NCBI GenBank assembly: GCA_964481765.1
Contig: CAYZVJ010000003.1
Location: forward strand, 1 to 53,561
DNA length: 53,561 nt
DNA from: G020353115 sp964481765
GTDB taxonomy: Bacteria; Bacteroidota; Bacteroidia; Bacteroidales; VadinHA17
Direction of reading: 5' to 3'
A program made the position numbers and the translations under genes. Under the pieces are notes generated by a model. It saw only the letters and a program-made list of their open reading frames with translations. It had not been told where the DNA came from and searched no databases. Shown here one piece after another: positions 37,680 through 46,496 of the stretch (position 1 is its first letter; each line of letters begins with the position of its first letter).

Positions 37680-38042
37680 TTATCGTAACGTTGGATAAAA
37701 TGCCCCGTCAATGTGATCAATTTCGAATGATTTGGGGTAAAACACCACGGTTATGACGTCAAAACGTGTTTCCATATCCAGATCGTTTGCCCGGATATAT
37801 GCGTCTGCTGCATTGATCAGGAACTGTTGTTTCTTTACGGTAACAGCATATACCGGATGTTCATAATAGTTGTGATCCCTGGATTTGACTTCCACTATAA
37901 CCAGTTTATCTTTATCCCTGGCAATGATATCAATCTCCTTCGCATTGTGACGCCAGTTACGTTCCAGTATCCGGTATCCTTTTTTAAGGAGAAATGCAAC
38001 GGCTAACTCTTCCCCCCGTTTGCCCAGTTCATCTTTTTTCAT
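37680..38042 (-). CDS. YraN family protein (UPF0102, endonuclease-like fold)
   Basis: 120 residues. Restriction-endonuclease-like core with the motif set E..A..FL...GY.ILERN, KEIDIIARDKDKLVIVEVKSR (D and ExK of the active-site type), seen at about residues 36-57. Often linked to Holliday-junction or recombination roles but uncharacterised. Divergent from metG across a 145-base gap. Confidence 0.9.
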   Translation of the reverse strand: MKKDELGKRGEELAVAFLLKKGYRILERNWRHNAKEIDIIARDKDKLVIVEVKSRDHNYYEHPVYAVTVKKQQFLINAADAYIRANDLDMETRFDVITVVFYPKSFEIDHIDGAFYPTLR

Positions 38043-38133
38043 CGTTTTAACTTGAAAAACAACAGTTAAAAATAGGGGATTTTATTCTCTTATGGTGAAT
38101 TTCCAATCGATTTTATATTCCGAATTCTTAAAT

Positions 38134-38141
38134 TATCTTTG
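38134..38141 (+). promoter_or_regulatory. Candidate -7 box for metG
   Basis: TATCTTTG matches TAnnTTTG, 46 bases before the metG ATG in the divergent gap 38043-38187. A T-rich stretch at 38111-38114 lies near the -33 distance, but a clear TTG is absent. Confidence 0.4.
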
Positions 38142-38187
38142 TCAAAATTGCTGATGCCCATCTAACCAGCTTCGGAATCCATTCTGT

Positions 38188-40221
38188 ATGAAAACGTATA
38201 AACGATACCTCATTACTTCCGCATTACCCTATGCCAATGGGCCAATTCACATCGGGCATCTGGCGGGCGTTTACGTCCCATCGGATATTTACACAAGGTA
38301 TCTGCGGTTAAAGGGTGAAGATGTTATTTCCATTTGCGGATCGGATGAACATGGGGTACCGATAACACTGAAGGCAAGGCAGGAGAATGTTCGTCCCCAG
38401 GATATCGTCGACAGATTCCATACATTGAACAAATCTTCTTTTGAACGATTCGGGATCGATTTTGATATCTATTCCCGGACATCTTCCCCGGTTCACTATG
38501 AAACGGCAACCGAATTTTTCAAAAAACTGTATGAGGAAGGGAAATTCATTGAAAAGACTACGGAGCAGTATTACGATAACGAAGCAGGTCAGTTTTTAGC
38601 TGACCGGTACATCATTGGAACCTGCCCTCATTGTGGAAACGATAATGCATACGGTGATCAATGTGAACATTGCGGGACGTCGTTGAGTCCAACAGATCTT
38701 ATCAATCCCAGATCCACTATCAGTGGCAGCCAACCTGTCCTGAAAGAGACAAGACACTGGTTTCTTCCCCTGGACCGGCATGAGCCCTTCCTGAAAAAAT
38801 GGATCCTTGAAGAACACAAAAACTGGAAGATCAATGTATACGGGCAATGCAAATCCTGGTTAGATCAGGGCCTGCAACCCAGGGCGGTAAGCCGTGATCT
38901 GGACTGGGGTGTGCCTGTCCCCATTGAAGGTGCTACCGGCAAGGTAATGTACGTCTGGTTCGATGCTCCCATTGGTTACATATCAGCGACAAAAGAACTG
39001 ACTGATGAATGGGAAAAATACTGGAAAGATCCCGAAACAAAAATGGTTCATTTTATTGGCAAGGATAATATTGTTTTTCACTGCATTATTTTCCCTGCCA
39101 TGTTGCGGGATGAAGGGACCTATATTTTGCCCGACAATGTGCCGGCTAATGAATTTTTAAATCTCGAAGGAGATAAAATCTCCACATCCCGAAACTGGGC
39201 TGTCTGGTTGCATGAATACCTGGATGAGTTCGAGGGAAAAGAAGATGTGTTGCGTTATACCCTTTGTTCCAATGCACCGGAAACAAAAGACAATGACTTC
39301 ACCTGGAAAGATTTTCAAACCCGGAATAACAACGAATTGGTTGCCATACTGGGAAATTTTGTAAACAGAACGATGATTCTGACGCACAACTATTTTGAAG
39401 GGGTAGTCCCACCTCCTGACAAACTTACCCCTTTCGACCGGAACGTTCTTTCGGAAATAAGCGCACTGAAGAAGAACGTTGAAACGAGTCTTGAACAATA
39501 CCGGTTCAGGGAAGCATTGAGGGAGGCCATGAATCTTGCACGGCTGGGAAACAAATACCTGGCTGATACGGAACCATGGAAAGTGATAAAGGAAGACAAA
39601 ACCAGGGTTGGAACCATCCTCTATATTTCGTTGCAGATTACGGCTAACCTGGGCCTGTTGCTTGCTCCCTTTCTGCCATGTACCGTCAGGAAAATCCGTG
39701 CATTCCTCAATTTTTCTGCTGATAAATGGGAGGATATCGGACAGGAAACCCTGCTGCCGGTGGGTCAAAAAATTAACAAACCCGAATTGCTTTTTGAGAA
39801 AATTGAGGATGATATAATCCAGAAACAAATTGACAAGCTGATGAAAACAAAAACTCCTTCCGATTCGCAGGAGAAAAGTCATTCTCCCCAAAAAGAGATG
39901 ATCACGTTTGACGATTTCTCTAAACTGGATATCCGCTCCGGAACCATCCTGGAAGCTGAGAAAGTACCTAAAACAAATAAACTGATAAAACTGCTTATCG
40001 ACACCGGCCTTGATAAACGCACTGTCGTTGCCGGGATAGCCGAATTTTTCGAGCCGGAAAGGATCATCGGACAGCAGGTATCGGTAGTGTTAAATCTCGA
40101 ACCCCGCAAGATAAGAGGGATTGAATCCCAGGGCATGATCCTGATGGCTCACGATAGCGAGGGGAAACTCACCTTTGTCTGCCCAACCAATACCATTGAT
40201 AACGGATCAGAAATCAATTAA
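38188..40221 (+). CDS. metG: Methionyl-tRNA synthetase
   Basis: Charges tRNA-Met. 677 residues. HIGH-type motif in LPYANGPIHIGHLAG (about 14-28), a zinc knuckle CPHCGN...CEHCG, and the KMSKS-type loop as GDKISTSRNWAV. A linker rich in lysine and serine leads to a C-terminal EMAP/Trbp111-like tRNA-binding domain (about 570-677, LDIRSGTILEAEKV). The stop codon overlaps the convergent HU/SPOR gene, whose stop begins at 40218-40220. Confidence 0.96.
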   Translation: MKTYKRYLITSALPYANGPIHIGHLAGVYVPSDIYTRYLRLKGEDVISICGSDEHGVPITLKARQENVRPQDIVDRFHTLNKSSFERFGIDFDIYSRTSSPVHYETATEFFKKLYEEGKFIEKTTEQYYDNEAGQFLADRYIIGTCPHCGNDNAYGDQCEHCGTSLSPTDLINPRSTISGSQPVLKETRHWFLPLDRHEPFLKKWILEEHKNWKINVYGQCKSWLDQGLQPRAVSRDLDWGVPVPIEGATGKVMYVWFDAPIGYISATKELTDEWEKYWKDPETKMVHFIGKDNIVFHCIIFPAMLRDEGTYILPDNVPANEFLNLEGDKISTSRNWAVWLHEYLDEFEGKEDVLRYTLCSNAPETKDNDFTWKDFQTRNNNELVAILGNFVNRTMILTHNYFEGVVPPPDKLTPFDRNVLSEISALKKNVETSLEQYRFREALREAMNLARLGNKYLADTEPWKVIKEDKTRVGTILYISLQITANLGLLLAPFLPCTVRKIRAFLNFSADKWEDIGQETLLPVGQKINKPELLFEKIEDDIIQKQIDKLMKTKTPSDSQEKSHSPQKEMITFDDFSKLDIRSGTILEAEKVPKTNKLIKLLIDTGLDKRTVVAGIAEFFEPERIIGQQVSVVLNLEPRKIRGIESQGMILMAHDSEGKLTFVCPTNTIDNGSEIN

Positions 40222-41231
40222 TTCTTACGCAGAATCCACAGCTCCTTATTGGAAGGGTCTTTTCTCAACTCGGCAAGCGCCGATACTGCTTCCTCTTTCG
40301 TGGAGTAACCGTTCAGTGTTACCCGGTGCAGTCCATTCACCGGCTTCATGACGGTTGGGAAATAACCCTGCCCGGCAAGTTGTTCCTTATACCGCTCAGC
40401 ATTTCCCAAAATGCGGAAGCTGCCGGCAATAATATAATACTCATCCGATGGAATGGATTCAGCTGCTGTTCCTTCTTCCACACCATCAGACTCTTCCGTC
40501 AGAACAGCCTGCCTTATTTCATGATCTGCTTCCAGCTGGTCTTCCCCGGTTATCTCTTCTTCAATAACTTCTGGTTGAATGGCTTCCTCCGGTTGTTCTG
40601 TATTTGAATCAACCACACCTGTGTTAGAAATAGGATTTAACGACGAGACATTGGTTCTGAATTTCAGCAGATCAGTCTTTAACGGAATAACTACAAGAGC
40701 AACCAGCAGCGGAACGGCTATGGCAACCCGCCACAACACTTTTCTCCGAAAATTGGTTCTTGACGGCTCTTTGTCTGCAAATTTTTTCCTGATTCTCTTT
40801 TCTACATCATACTCCTCAAGGGGTGTTAGTGCAAATTCATACAACCCATAGGAATCCGGCAAAAAATTGGAGGTTGCATCGGGTTCAAATTGAAGATTCC
40901 CATAACGGTCATAATAGAACGTCCCCACCTCCTCAAACACTACTCTTTTTCCTTTCTCAAGTTTTCTGTTCACTTCATTTACAAAACCGGTTACCATCCT
41001 TTTTGAATCCACATAGCCAATCCCTTTCTGTTCTGAAATAAAGCTAATAAGCAATCCGTCATTATGAGTGAGGCTCCTGTTAAAACGGATGTCCTTGCCC
41101 GGAGGGACGATGGTATTGCTTTCGTGGTTAATCCTGGCAGGCCGATAATCCGTGACAAAACCGCCAAACTCCGGAATAATCACACAATCATGAATGAATA
41201 ACAGCTCTTTTATGTACCGGTACAGATCCAT
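40218..41231 (-). CDS. HU-CCDC81 domain and SPOR domain envelope protein
   Basis: 337 residues from the ATG at 41231 (MDLYRYIKELLFIHDCVIIPEFGGF). Residues 1-130 match the pair of HU-CCDC81 domains found in Bacteroidota (GGFVTDYRPARIN, RVVFEEVGTFYYDRYGNLQFEP). A single membrane helix lies near 165-185 (LWRVAIAVPLLVALVVIPL), followed by an acidic linker and a SPOR domain at about 265-337 (YYIIAGSFRILGNAERYKEQL) that binds denuded peptidoglycan. Suggests a DNA- or nucleoid-linked protein tied to the cell wall. An in-frame ATG at 41411 would add 60 residues unlike the family and cross the divergent promoter region. Confidence 0.88.
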   Translation of the reverse strand: MDLYRYIKELLFIHDCVIIPEFGGFVTDYRPARINHESNTIVPPGKDIRFNRSLTHNDGLLISFISEQKGIGYVDSKRMVTGFVNEVNRKLEKGKRVVFEEVGTFYYDRYGNLQFEPDATSNFLPDSYGLYEFALTPLEEYDVEKRIRKKFADKEPSRTNFRRKVLWRVAIAVPLLVALVVIPLKTDLLKFRTNVSSLNPISNTGVVDSNTEQPEEAIQPEVIEEEITGEDQLEADHEIRQAVLTEESDGVEEGTAAESIPSDEYYIIAGSFRILGNAERYKEQLAGQGYFPTVMKPVNGLHRVTLNGYSTKEEAVSALAELRKDPSNKELWILRKN

Positions 41232-41250
41232 TGTCACTCTCTTCTTAGCA

Positions 41251-41258
41251 CAAATGTA
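41251..41258 (-). promoter_or_regulatory. Candidate -7 box for the HU/SPOR gene
   Basis: TACATTTG on the minus strand matches TAnnTTTG, 19 bases before the ATG at 41231; it favours that start over the one at 41411. Confidence 0.38.
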
Positions 41259-41325
41259 ATCAAAAAAATTTTGTCCGTACGTTTTGTTCTGCTGAATAAA
41301 AAACAAAGAGCAGCTGAAATATTTG

Positions 41326-41333
41326 TAAGTTTG
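41326..41333 (+). promoter_or_regulatory. Candidate -7 box for the wbp operon
   Basis: TAAGTTTG matches TAnnTTTG, 61 bases before the wbpE ATG at 41395. No TTG at the usual spacing. It lies back to back with the HU/SPOR box in the 163-base divergent gap. Confidence 0.32.
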
Positions 41334-41394
41334 ATTCGGGAAATTTATTTGACTAAATTCGCAACATCCGTTCATCACTGTGATGGTTAAGGTT

Positions 41395-42534
41395 ATGAAA
41401 GAGATACGCATGGTTGATCTGGTTGGTCAGTATCAGAAGATACAGGAAGAGATAAATAAATCCATTGAGAACGTGATTCTCTCATCCGCTTTCATCAATG
41501 GTCCGGAAGTTCAGCTATTTTCTAAGGAACTGGGGAAATACATGGATTGTAAGCACACTATTCCCTGTGCAAACGGAACCGATGCGCTGCAGGTGGCATT
41601 GATGGCACTGGACCTCCACCCCGGTGATGAAATCATCACCCCGGGGTTTTCCTTCATTGCTTCGCTGGAAGTCATTGCCTTATTGGGATTAACCCCGGTA
41701 CTTGTTGATGTTGACCCGGAGACCTTCAACATAGCCCCTGAACGGATTGAAAAAGCGATCACTTCAAAGACCAGGGCGATTATACCGGTCCACCTGTTTG
41801 GCCAGTGTTCCGATATGGAACCCATCATGGCTCTGGCAAAGCGGCACAATCTTTATGTGATTGAAGATGCGGCACAATCCATGGGGAGTATCTACTCGTT
41901 TAACGATGGCAGGTTGAAAAGAGCAGGGACCATTGGAGATATCGGGTGTACCTCTTTTTTCCCAACCAAAAATCTCGGCTGTTATGGTGACGGAGGAGCC
42001 CTGATGACCAACAATGATGAACTGGCAGAGAAAATTTTTTCCATTGTAAACCATGGTGCAAAGATCAAGTACTATCACGAAAGGGTTGGTGTCAACTCAC
42101 GCCTCGACAGTTTGCAGGCGGCCATTTTGCGTGTTAAGCTGAAGCACATTGAAGAGTATATTCTCGCCAGGCAGGATGCTGCAAGACGGTATGATGAATT
42201 CCTGAAGGATACAAACGGGATAAAAATCCCTGTTCGTTCATCCTTTTCAACACATGTCTTTCATCAGTACACGGTAATCCTGGAAGAGATTGACCGGAAG
42301 GAGTTTGCCGGGTATTTATCGTCAAAAGGGATCCCAACCATGGTTTATTATCCGGTTCCCCTGCACCTGCAGGAAGCCTATCGCTACCTGGGATATGCAC
42401 GCGGGGATTTTTACCATGCAGAGTACCTTTGCGATCATGTCATCTCTCTCCCCATGCATACGGAGCTGGAGAAAGATCAGCAGGAATATATCACCGATTC
42501 CATCATTGAATGCTTAAACAATCCATCACGTTAA
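41395..42534 (+). CDS. wbpE: WbpE-like UDP-sugar 3-aminotransferase (DegT/DnrJ/EryC1 family)
   Basis: PLP enzyme that adds an amino group at C3 of UDP-3-keto-GlcNAc-uronate. 379 residues. Very like Pseudomonas WbpE: CANGTDALQVALMALDLHPGDEIITPGF, IPVHLFGQCSDMEPI, IEDAAQS, and PLP lysine K192 in TSFFPTKNLGCYGDGG, then RVGVNSRLDSLQAAILRVKL. The start ATG at 41395 (MKEIRMVDL) fits the family; GTG 41380 and ATG 41383 are also open. First gene of wbpE-D-B-A; the next starts 14 bases on. Confidence 0.92.
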   Translation: MKEIRMVDLVGQYQKIQEEINKSIENVILSSAFINGPEVQLFSKELGKYMDCKHTIPCANGTDALQVALMALDLHPGDEIITPGFSFIASLEVIALLGLTPVLVDVDPETFNIAPERIEKAITSKTRAIIPVHLFGQCSDMEPIMALAKRHNLYVIEDAAQSMGSIYSFNDGRLKRAGTIGDIGCTSFFPTKNLGCYGDGGALMTNNDELAEKIFSIVNHGAKIKYYHERVGVNSRLDSLQAAILRVKLKHIEEYILARQDAARRYDEFLKDTNGIKIPVRSSFSTHVFHQYTVILEEIDRKEFAGYLSSKGIPTMVYYPVPLHLQEAYRYLGYARGDFYHAEYLCDHVISLPMHTELEKDQQEYITDSIIECLNNPSR

Positions 42535-42548
42535 CCTGTTAGTAGCTT

Positions 42549-43136
42549 ATGGAAAAAGATTATTTTGCTCACGAGACGGTTGTAATTGATGACCAGTGTA
42601 AAATAGGGAAAGGAACAAAGATCTGGCATTTCTCACACATCATGTCGAACTGTGAGATTGGAGAAAATTGCAATCTTGGCCAAAACGTGGTGGTCTCTCC
42701 GGAAGTAAAACTGGGGAAGAATGTCAAGGTGCAGAACAATGTATCCATCTATACGGGTGTGGTTTGTGAAGACAATGTATTTCTTGGGCCCTCCATGGTA
42801 TTTACCAATATTATTAATCCGAGAAGTGCTGTTGTTCGCAGGGGGCAGTACAGTAAAACACTGGTAAAGGAAGGTGCTTCTATAGGGGCGAATGCCACCA
42901 TCATCTGTGGCATCACCATTGGAGAGTATGCCTTCATCGGTGCCGGTTCAGTGGTTCATAAACCGGTTAAGCCCTACTCCCTGGTTGTTGGTAATCCCGG
43001 GCGCCATATTGGCTGGATGAGTGAGTCTGGACACCGGCTTCTTTTCAATGAGCAGGGGATAGCTGTCTGTCCGGAAAGTGGAATCACCTACCAGCTTAAA
43101 GATGGAAACGTAATGAAAAAAATTGATCAGATTTAA
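42549..43136 (+). CDS. wbpD: WbpD-like UDP-3-amino-sugar N-acetyltransferase
   Basis: 195 residues, left-handed parallel beta-helix with many hexapeptide repeats (IGKGTKIWHFSHI, LGKNVKVQNNVSIYTGV, IGANATIICGITIGEYAFIGAGSVV). The landmarks CEDNVFLGPSMVFTN..NPRS and GNPGRHIGWMSESG match Pseudomonas WbpD. It acetylates the 3-amino group made by WbpE to give UDP-GlcNAc(3NAc)A. Ends 34 bases before wbpB. Confidence 0.92.
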   Translation: MEKDYFAHETVVIDDQCKIGKGTKIWHFSHIMSNCEIGENCNLGQNVVVSPEVKLGKNVKVQNNVSIYTGVVCEDNVFLGPSMVFTNIINPRSAVVRRGQYSKTLVKEGASIGANATIICGITIGEYAFIGAGSVVHKPVKPYSLVVGNPGRHIGWMSESGHRLLFNEQGIAVCPESGITYQLKDGNVMKKIDQI

Positions 43137-43170
43137 ATAACTTTACCGTCAGAATTAGAAGGTTTGATCC

Positions 43171-44133
43171 ATGAAAAAACCGATTCAAGATCCGTTTAAT
43201 TTTGCATTGATAGGAGTTGCCGGATTCATAGCCGTTCGCCATCTCAAAGCGATAAAAGATACCGGGAATAACCTGGTTGCCACCCTCGACAAATCGGACA
43301 GCGTAGGAATTATGGACAGCTATTTTCCGGAAGCCGATTTTTTTGTTGAGTTTGAACGGTTCGACCGCCATATTGACAAGCTGAAACGTTATGGTACAAA
43401 GGTGAATTATGTGAGCATCTGCTCTCCCAATTACCTCCATGATTCCCATATCCGTTTTGCATTACGGCATCAGGCAGATGCAATTTGTGAAAAACCGCTT
43501 GTCCTCAACCCCTGGAATATCGATGCGCTTCTTGAAATCGAAAGGGAGACGGGAAGAGGGGTATACAATGTTTTACAGTTAAGGCTTCACCCATCCATCC
43601 AGGCATTAAAGCAGAAAATTGAAACCGGTCCGAAAAACAGGGTTTACGATCTCAATCTGACTTACATTACCAGCAGGGGAAACTGGTATTTCATCTCGTG
43701 GAAAGGAGATCTTCAAAAGTCGGGCGGTATTGCGACCAATATTGGAGTGCATTTTTTTGATATGCTGACCTGGGTCTTTGGTCCTGTGAAAGAGAGTATA
43801 GTCCATATTTCGGAGCATAACAAAGCCGGGGGATTTCTACAGCTTCAGCAAGCCAGGGTACGGTGGTTTCTCAGTGTTGATGCCAGGGATCTTCCCGGGG
43901 AACATGAAGCCAATGGTCAGCGTACCTACCGATCCATTACCATTGAAGGGGAAGAGGTTGATTTCAGCCAGGGGTTTACCGATCTGCATACAATCAGTTA
44001 TAGAGAAATACTGAGTGGTAAAGGATTTGGCCTGGAAGAAGCAAGAAACTCCATCGACACAGTCTACACGATCCGAAACAGCACTCCAATAGGGTGCAAA
44101 GGTGATTATCATCCTTTCTGCAAAACCACATAG
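43171..44133 (+). CDS. wbpB: WbpB-like UDP-GlcNAc-uronate 3-dehydrogenase
   Basis: NAD-dependent Gfo/Idh/MocA oxidoreductase, 320 residues. NFALIGVAGFIAVRHLKAIKDTGN, the VSICSPNYLHDSHIRFAL segment, the EKP motif in ICEKPLV, and NIGVHFFDML follow Pseudomonas WbpB almost block by block, including ARVRWFLSVDARDLPGE. Oxidises C3 of UDP-GlcNAcA, the step before WbpE; in known systems the two form a coupled pair using 2-oxoglutarate for cofactor recycling. Confidence 0.93.
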   Translation: MKKPIQDPFNFALIGVAGFIAVRHLKAIKDTGNNLVATLDKSDSVGIMDSYFPEADFFVEFERFDRHIDKLKRYGTKVNYVSICSPNYLHDSHIRFALRHQADAICEKPLVLNPWNIDALLEIERETGRGVYNVLQLRLHPSIQALKQKIETGPKNRVYDLNLTYITSRGNWYFISWKGDLQKSGGIATNIGVHFFDMLTWVFGPVKESIVHISEHNKAGGFLQLQQARVRWFLSVDARDLPGEHEANGQRTYRSITIEGEEVDFSQGFTDLHTISYREILSGKGFGLEEARNSIDTVYTIRNSTPIGCKGDYHPFCKTT

Positions 44134-44164
44134 TTTTACCAACACTGTTTTTCGAAGTTGAACC

Positions 44165-45454
44165 ATGGTTAAAAAATTACTCAATAGGGAAACAAAAATT
44201 TCGGTATCGGGTCTCGGATATGTTGGGTTGCCAATCGCATTGGAATTTGCCCGTAAGGTACAGGTTGTCGGGTATGATATCAGGGAAGACCGCATTGAAA
44301 AGTTGAAAAAAAGGATCGATCCAAACCAGGAGGTATCACCGGAAGCATTCCAGGGCGCTGATATTCTGTTTACATCAAATCCGGAAGATCTCGCCGGGGC
44401 ATCGTTTCATATCATTGCTGTCCCCACTCCGATCGATGAACATAACCTGCCGGATATCTCTCCCCTGATCCATGCTTGTGAAACCATCGGGGACGTACTT
44501 AAACAGGATGATTATGTGGTATTTGAATCGACTGTCTATCCGGGCTGTACTGAAGAAGAATGCATTCCGGTGCTGGAAAAATTCTCCGGGCTGAAATGTG
44601 GCAAAGATTTTAAGGTTGGATTTTCACCCGAGAGGATCAATCCCGGTGATAAAATACACACGCTCAAATCGATCGTGAAGGTTGTTTCCGGTTGTGATAA
44701 GGTTAGCCTGGAGAACATTGCCAATACCTACCAGTTAATCGTCGAGGCAGGCATTCACCGTGTGAGCTCCATCAAGGTTGCTGAAGCAGCTAAGATCATT
44801 GAGAACACCCAGCGGGACATAAACATCGCATTCATGAACGAACTTTCACTGATCTTTAACCGGATGAATATCAATACCTATGAAGTGCTGGAGGCAGCTA
44901 ACACAAAATGGAATTTTCTTTCCTTCTATCCCGGACTGGTTGGCGGCCATTGCATTGGTGTTGATCCCTATTACCTGACCTATAAAGCCAGGGAGCTGGG
45001 ATATCATGCCCAGGTTATCAACTCCGGCCGTTTTGTGAATGATTCGATGGGCGCATACATTGCCAAACAGACGGTAAAAAAGATCATCGCCATAGATAAA
45101 AATATTAACCATGCTAAAGTCCTTATCCTTGGGGTGACCTTTAAAGAAAACATCAGTGATATTCGAAACTCAAAAGTGATTGACATCGCCCGGGAACTGC
45201 ATTCGTATGGAGTAGATGTTGATCTGTTCGATCCACGTGCCAGCAAACAGGAGGTGAAAAGAGAGTATGGATTGAATTTGATAAGTGAGATAGGAAAAGA
45301 TTACGATGCTGTAATTGTTGCGGTAAGCCACGCTGAGTTTTCATCGTTCGATGAATCATTCTTTTCATCCATTACCAATCATAAAGCGGTGTTGATTGAC
45401 GTTAAAGGGATATACCGTGGGAAGATAAAGAATTTGAATTACTGGAGTTTATAA
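44165..45454 (+). CDS. Nucleotide-sugar 6-dehydrogenase (WbpA/TviB type)
   Basis: Oxidises UDP-HexNAc to its uronic acid with two NAD+. 429 residues. Rossmann SGLGYVGLPIALEFA at the N terminus, ESTVYPGCTEEECIPVL, SPERINPGD, the KIIENTQRDINIAFMNEL helix, and the catalytic cysteine in VGGHCIGVDPYYL. The sequence is closer to TviB/WbpO (Vi antigen type) than to Ugd. Position next to wbpB-D-E makes UDP-GlcNAc the likely substrate. The galE ATG follows 2 bases after its stop. Confidence 0.9.
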   Translation: MVKKLLNRETKISVSGLGYVGLPIALEFARKVQVVGYDIREDRIEKLKKRIDPNQEVSPEAFQGADILFTSNPEDLAGASFHIIAVPTPIDEHNLPDISPLIHACETIGDVLKQDDYVVFESTVYPGCTEEECIPVLEKFSGLKCGKDFKVGFSPERINPGDKIHTLKSIVKVVSGCDKVSLENIANTYQLIVEAGIHRVSSIKVAEAAKIIENTQRDINIAFMNELSLIFNRMNINTYEVLEAANTKWNFLSFYPGLVGGHCIGVDPYYLTYKARELGYHAQVINSGRFVNDSMGAYIAKQTVKKIIAIDKNINHAKVLILGVTFKENISDIRNSKVIDIARELHSYGVDVDLFDPRASKQEVKREYGLNLISEIGKDYDAVIVAVSHAEFSSFDESFFSSITNHKAVLIDVKGIYRGKIKNLNYWSL

Positions 45455-45456
45455 TT

Positions 45457-46485
45457 ATGAAATCACTCGTGCTGGTCACAGGTGGTGCCGGATACATCGG
45501 TTCACATACAACGGTTGAGCTAATCCATGCTGGATTTGATGTGGTTATTGTTGATAATTTAAGCAATTCAAGAATTGAGGTTCTGGACGGGATTGAGAAC
45601 ATAACCGGCATCAGGCCCTCCTTTGAGAATTTTAACCTTTGTGATGCTGCCCTGCTGGAAGAGTTCCTGACCAACTATCCGGGGATACAATCAATTATTC
45701 ATTTTGCTGCTTTCAAGTCGGTGGAAGAATCGGTTAAGCAGCCACTGAAATACTACAAAAACAACCTGCTTTCGTTAATAAACCTGCTGGAAGGGATGTC
45801 TAAGCACCGTATCCCCAACTTGGTTTTCTCATCCTCCTGCACGGTGTACGGGCAGCCCGATCATTTGCCGGTAACAGAAGAATCAACGGTAAAAGCTGCA
45901 CGGTCGCCCTATGGAAACACCAAGCAAATTTCCGAAGAAATCATTTCGAACGCAGTGGAGACTAATTCCGCAGTACAAGCCATTTCATTGCGCTATTTCA
46001 ATCCCATTGGAGCCCACCCTTCTTCCGAAATTGGAGAACTGCCACTGGGTATTCCCGATAACCTGGTACCGTTAATTACCCAGACAGCAATCGGTATCAG
46101 GGATTATCTTAGGGTCTTTGGCAACGATTACAACACCCCGGACGGATCATGTATCAGAGATTACCTGCATGTTGTCGATCTTGCCAAAGCACATGTTTTT
46201 GCTATCTCCAGGTTACTGAACCTGAAAAACAGGGCAAATCATGAAATCTTTAACCTGGGAACAGGCGAAGGAGTTTCCGTGCTTAAAATGATCACCTCGT
46301 TTGAAAAGGTCACCGGGTTGAAGCTTCCGTATAAAATTACCAACAGACGTCCCGGCGATATTGAGCAGGTATGGGCAGATACACGAAAGGCAAATAGAAC
46401 ATTGGGATGGAAAGCAGAATATTCGATTGATGATGCCCTGCTGTCAGCCTGGAACTGGGAAAAGAGGTACAGGAAAAGTCATTAA
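45457..46485 (+). CDS. galE: UDP-glucose 4-epimerase
   Basis: Short-chain dehydrogenase-type epimerase, 342 residues. NAD motif TGGAGYIGSHT, catalytic serine region FSSSCTVYGQP, YGNTK (YxxxK), and RYFNPIGAHPSS are typical. Interconverts UDP-Glc/Gal and often their N-acetyl forms, so it may supply UDP-GalNAc to the same polysaccharide. Translation start is 2 bases after the previous stop; rfbB follows after 11 bases. Confidence 0.92.
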   Translation: MKSLVLVTGGAGYIGSHTTVELIHAGFDVVIVDNLSNSRIEVLDGIENITGIRPSFENFNLCDAALLEEFLTNYPGIQSIIHFAAFKSVEESVKQPLKYYKNNLLSLINLLEGMSKHRIPNLVFSSSCTVYGQPDHLPVTEESTVKAARSPYGNTKQISEEIISNAVETNSAVQAISLRYFNPIGAHPSSEIGELPLGIPDNLVPLITQTAIGIRDYLRVFGNDYNTPDGSCIRDYLHVVDLAKAHVFAISRLLNLKNRANHEIFNLGTGEGVSVLKMITSFEKVTGLKLPYKITNRRPGDIEQVWADTRKANRTLGWKAEYSIDDALLSAWNWEKRYRKSH

Positions 46486-46496
46486 CTTCAATATAA

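Noticed and set aside
41232..41411. A 60-residue N-terminal extension of the HU/SPOR gene
   Set aside because: It is unlike the family, crosses a candidate -7 box at 41251-41258, and runs into the start of wbpE on the other strand.
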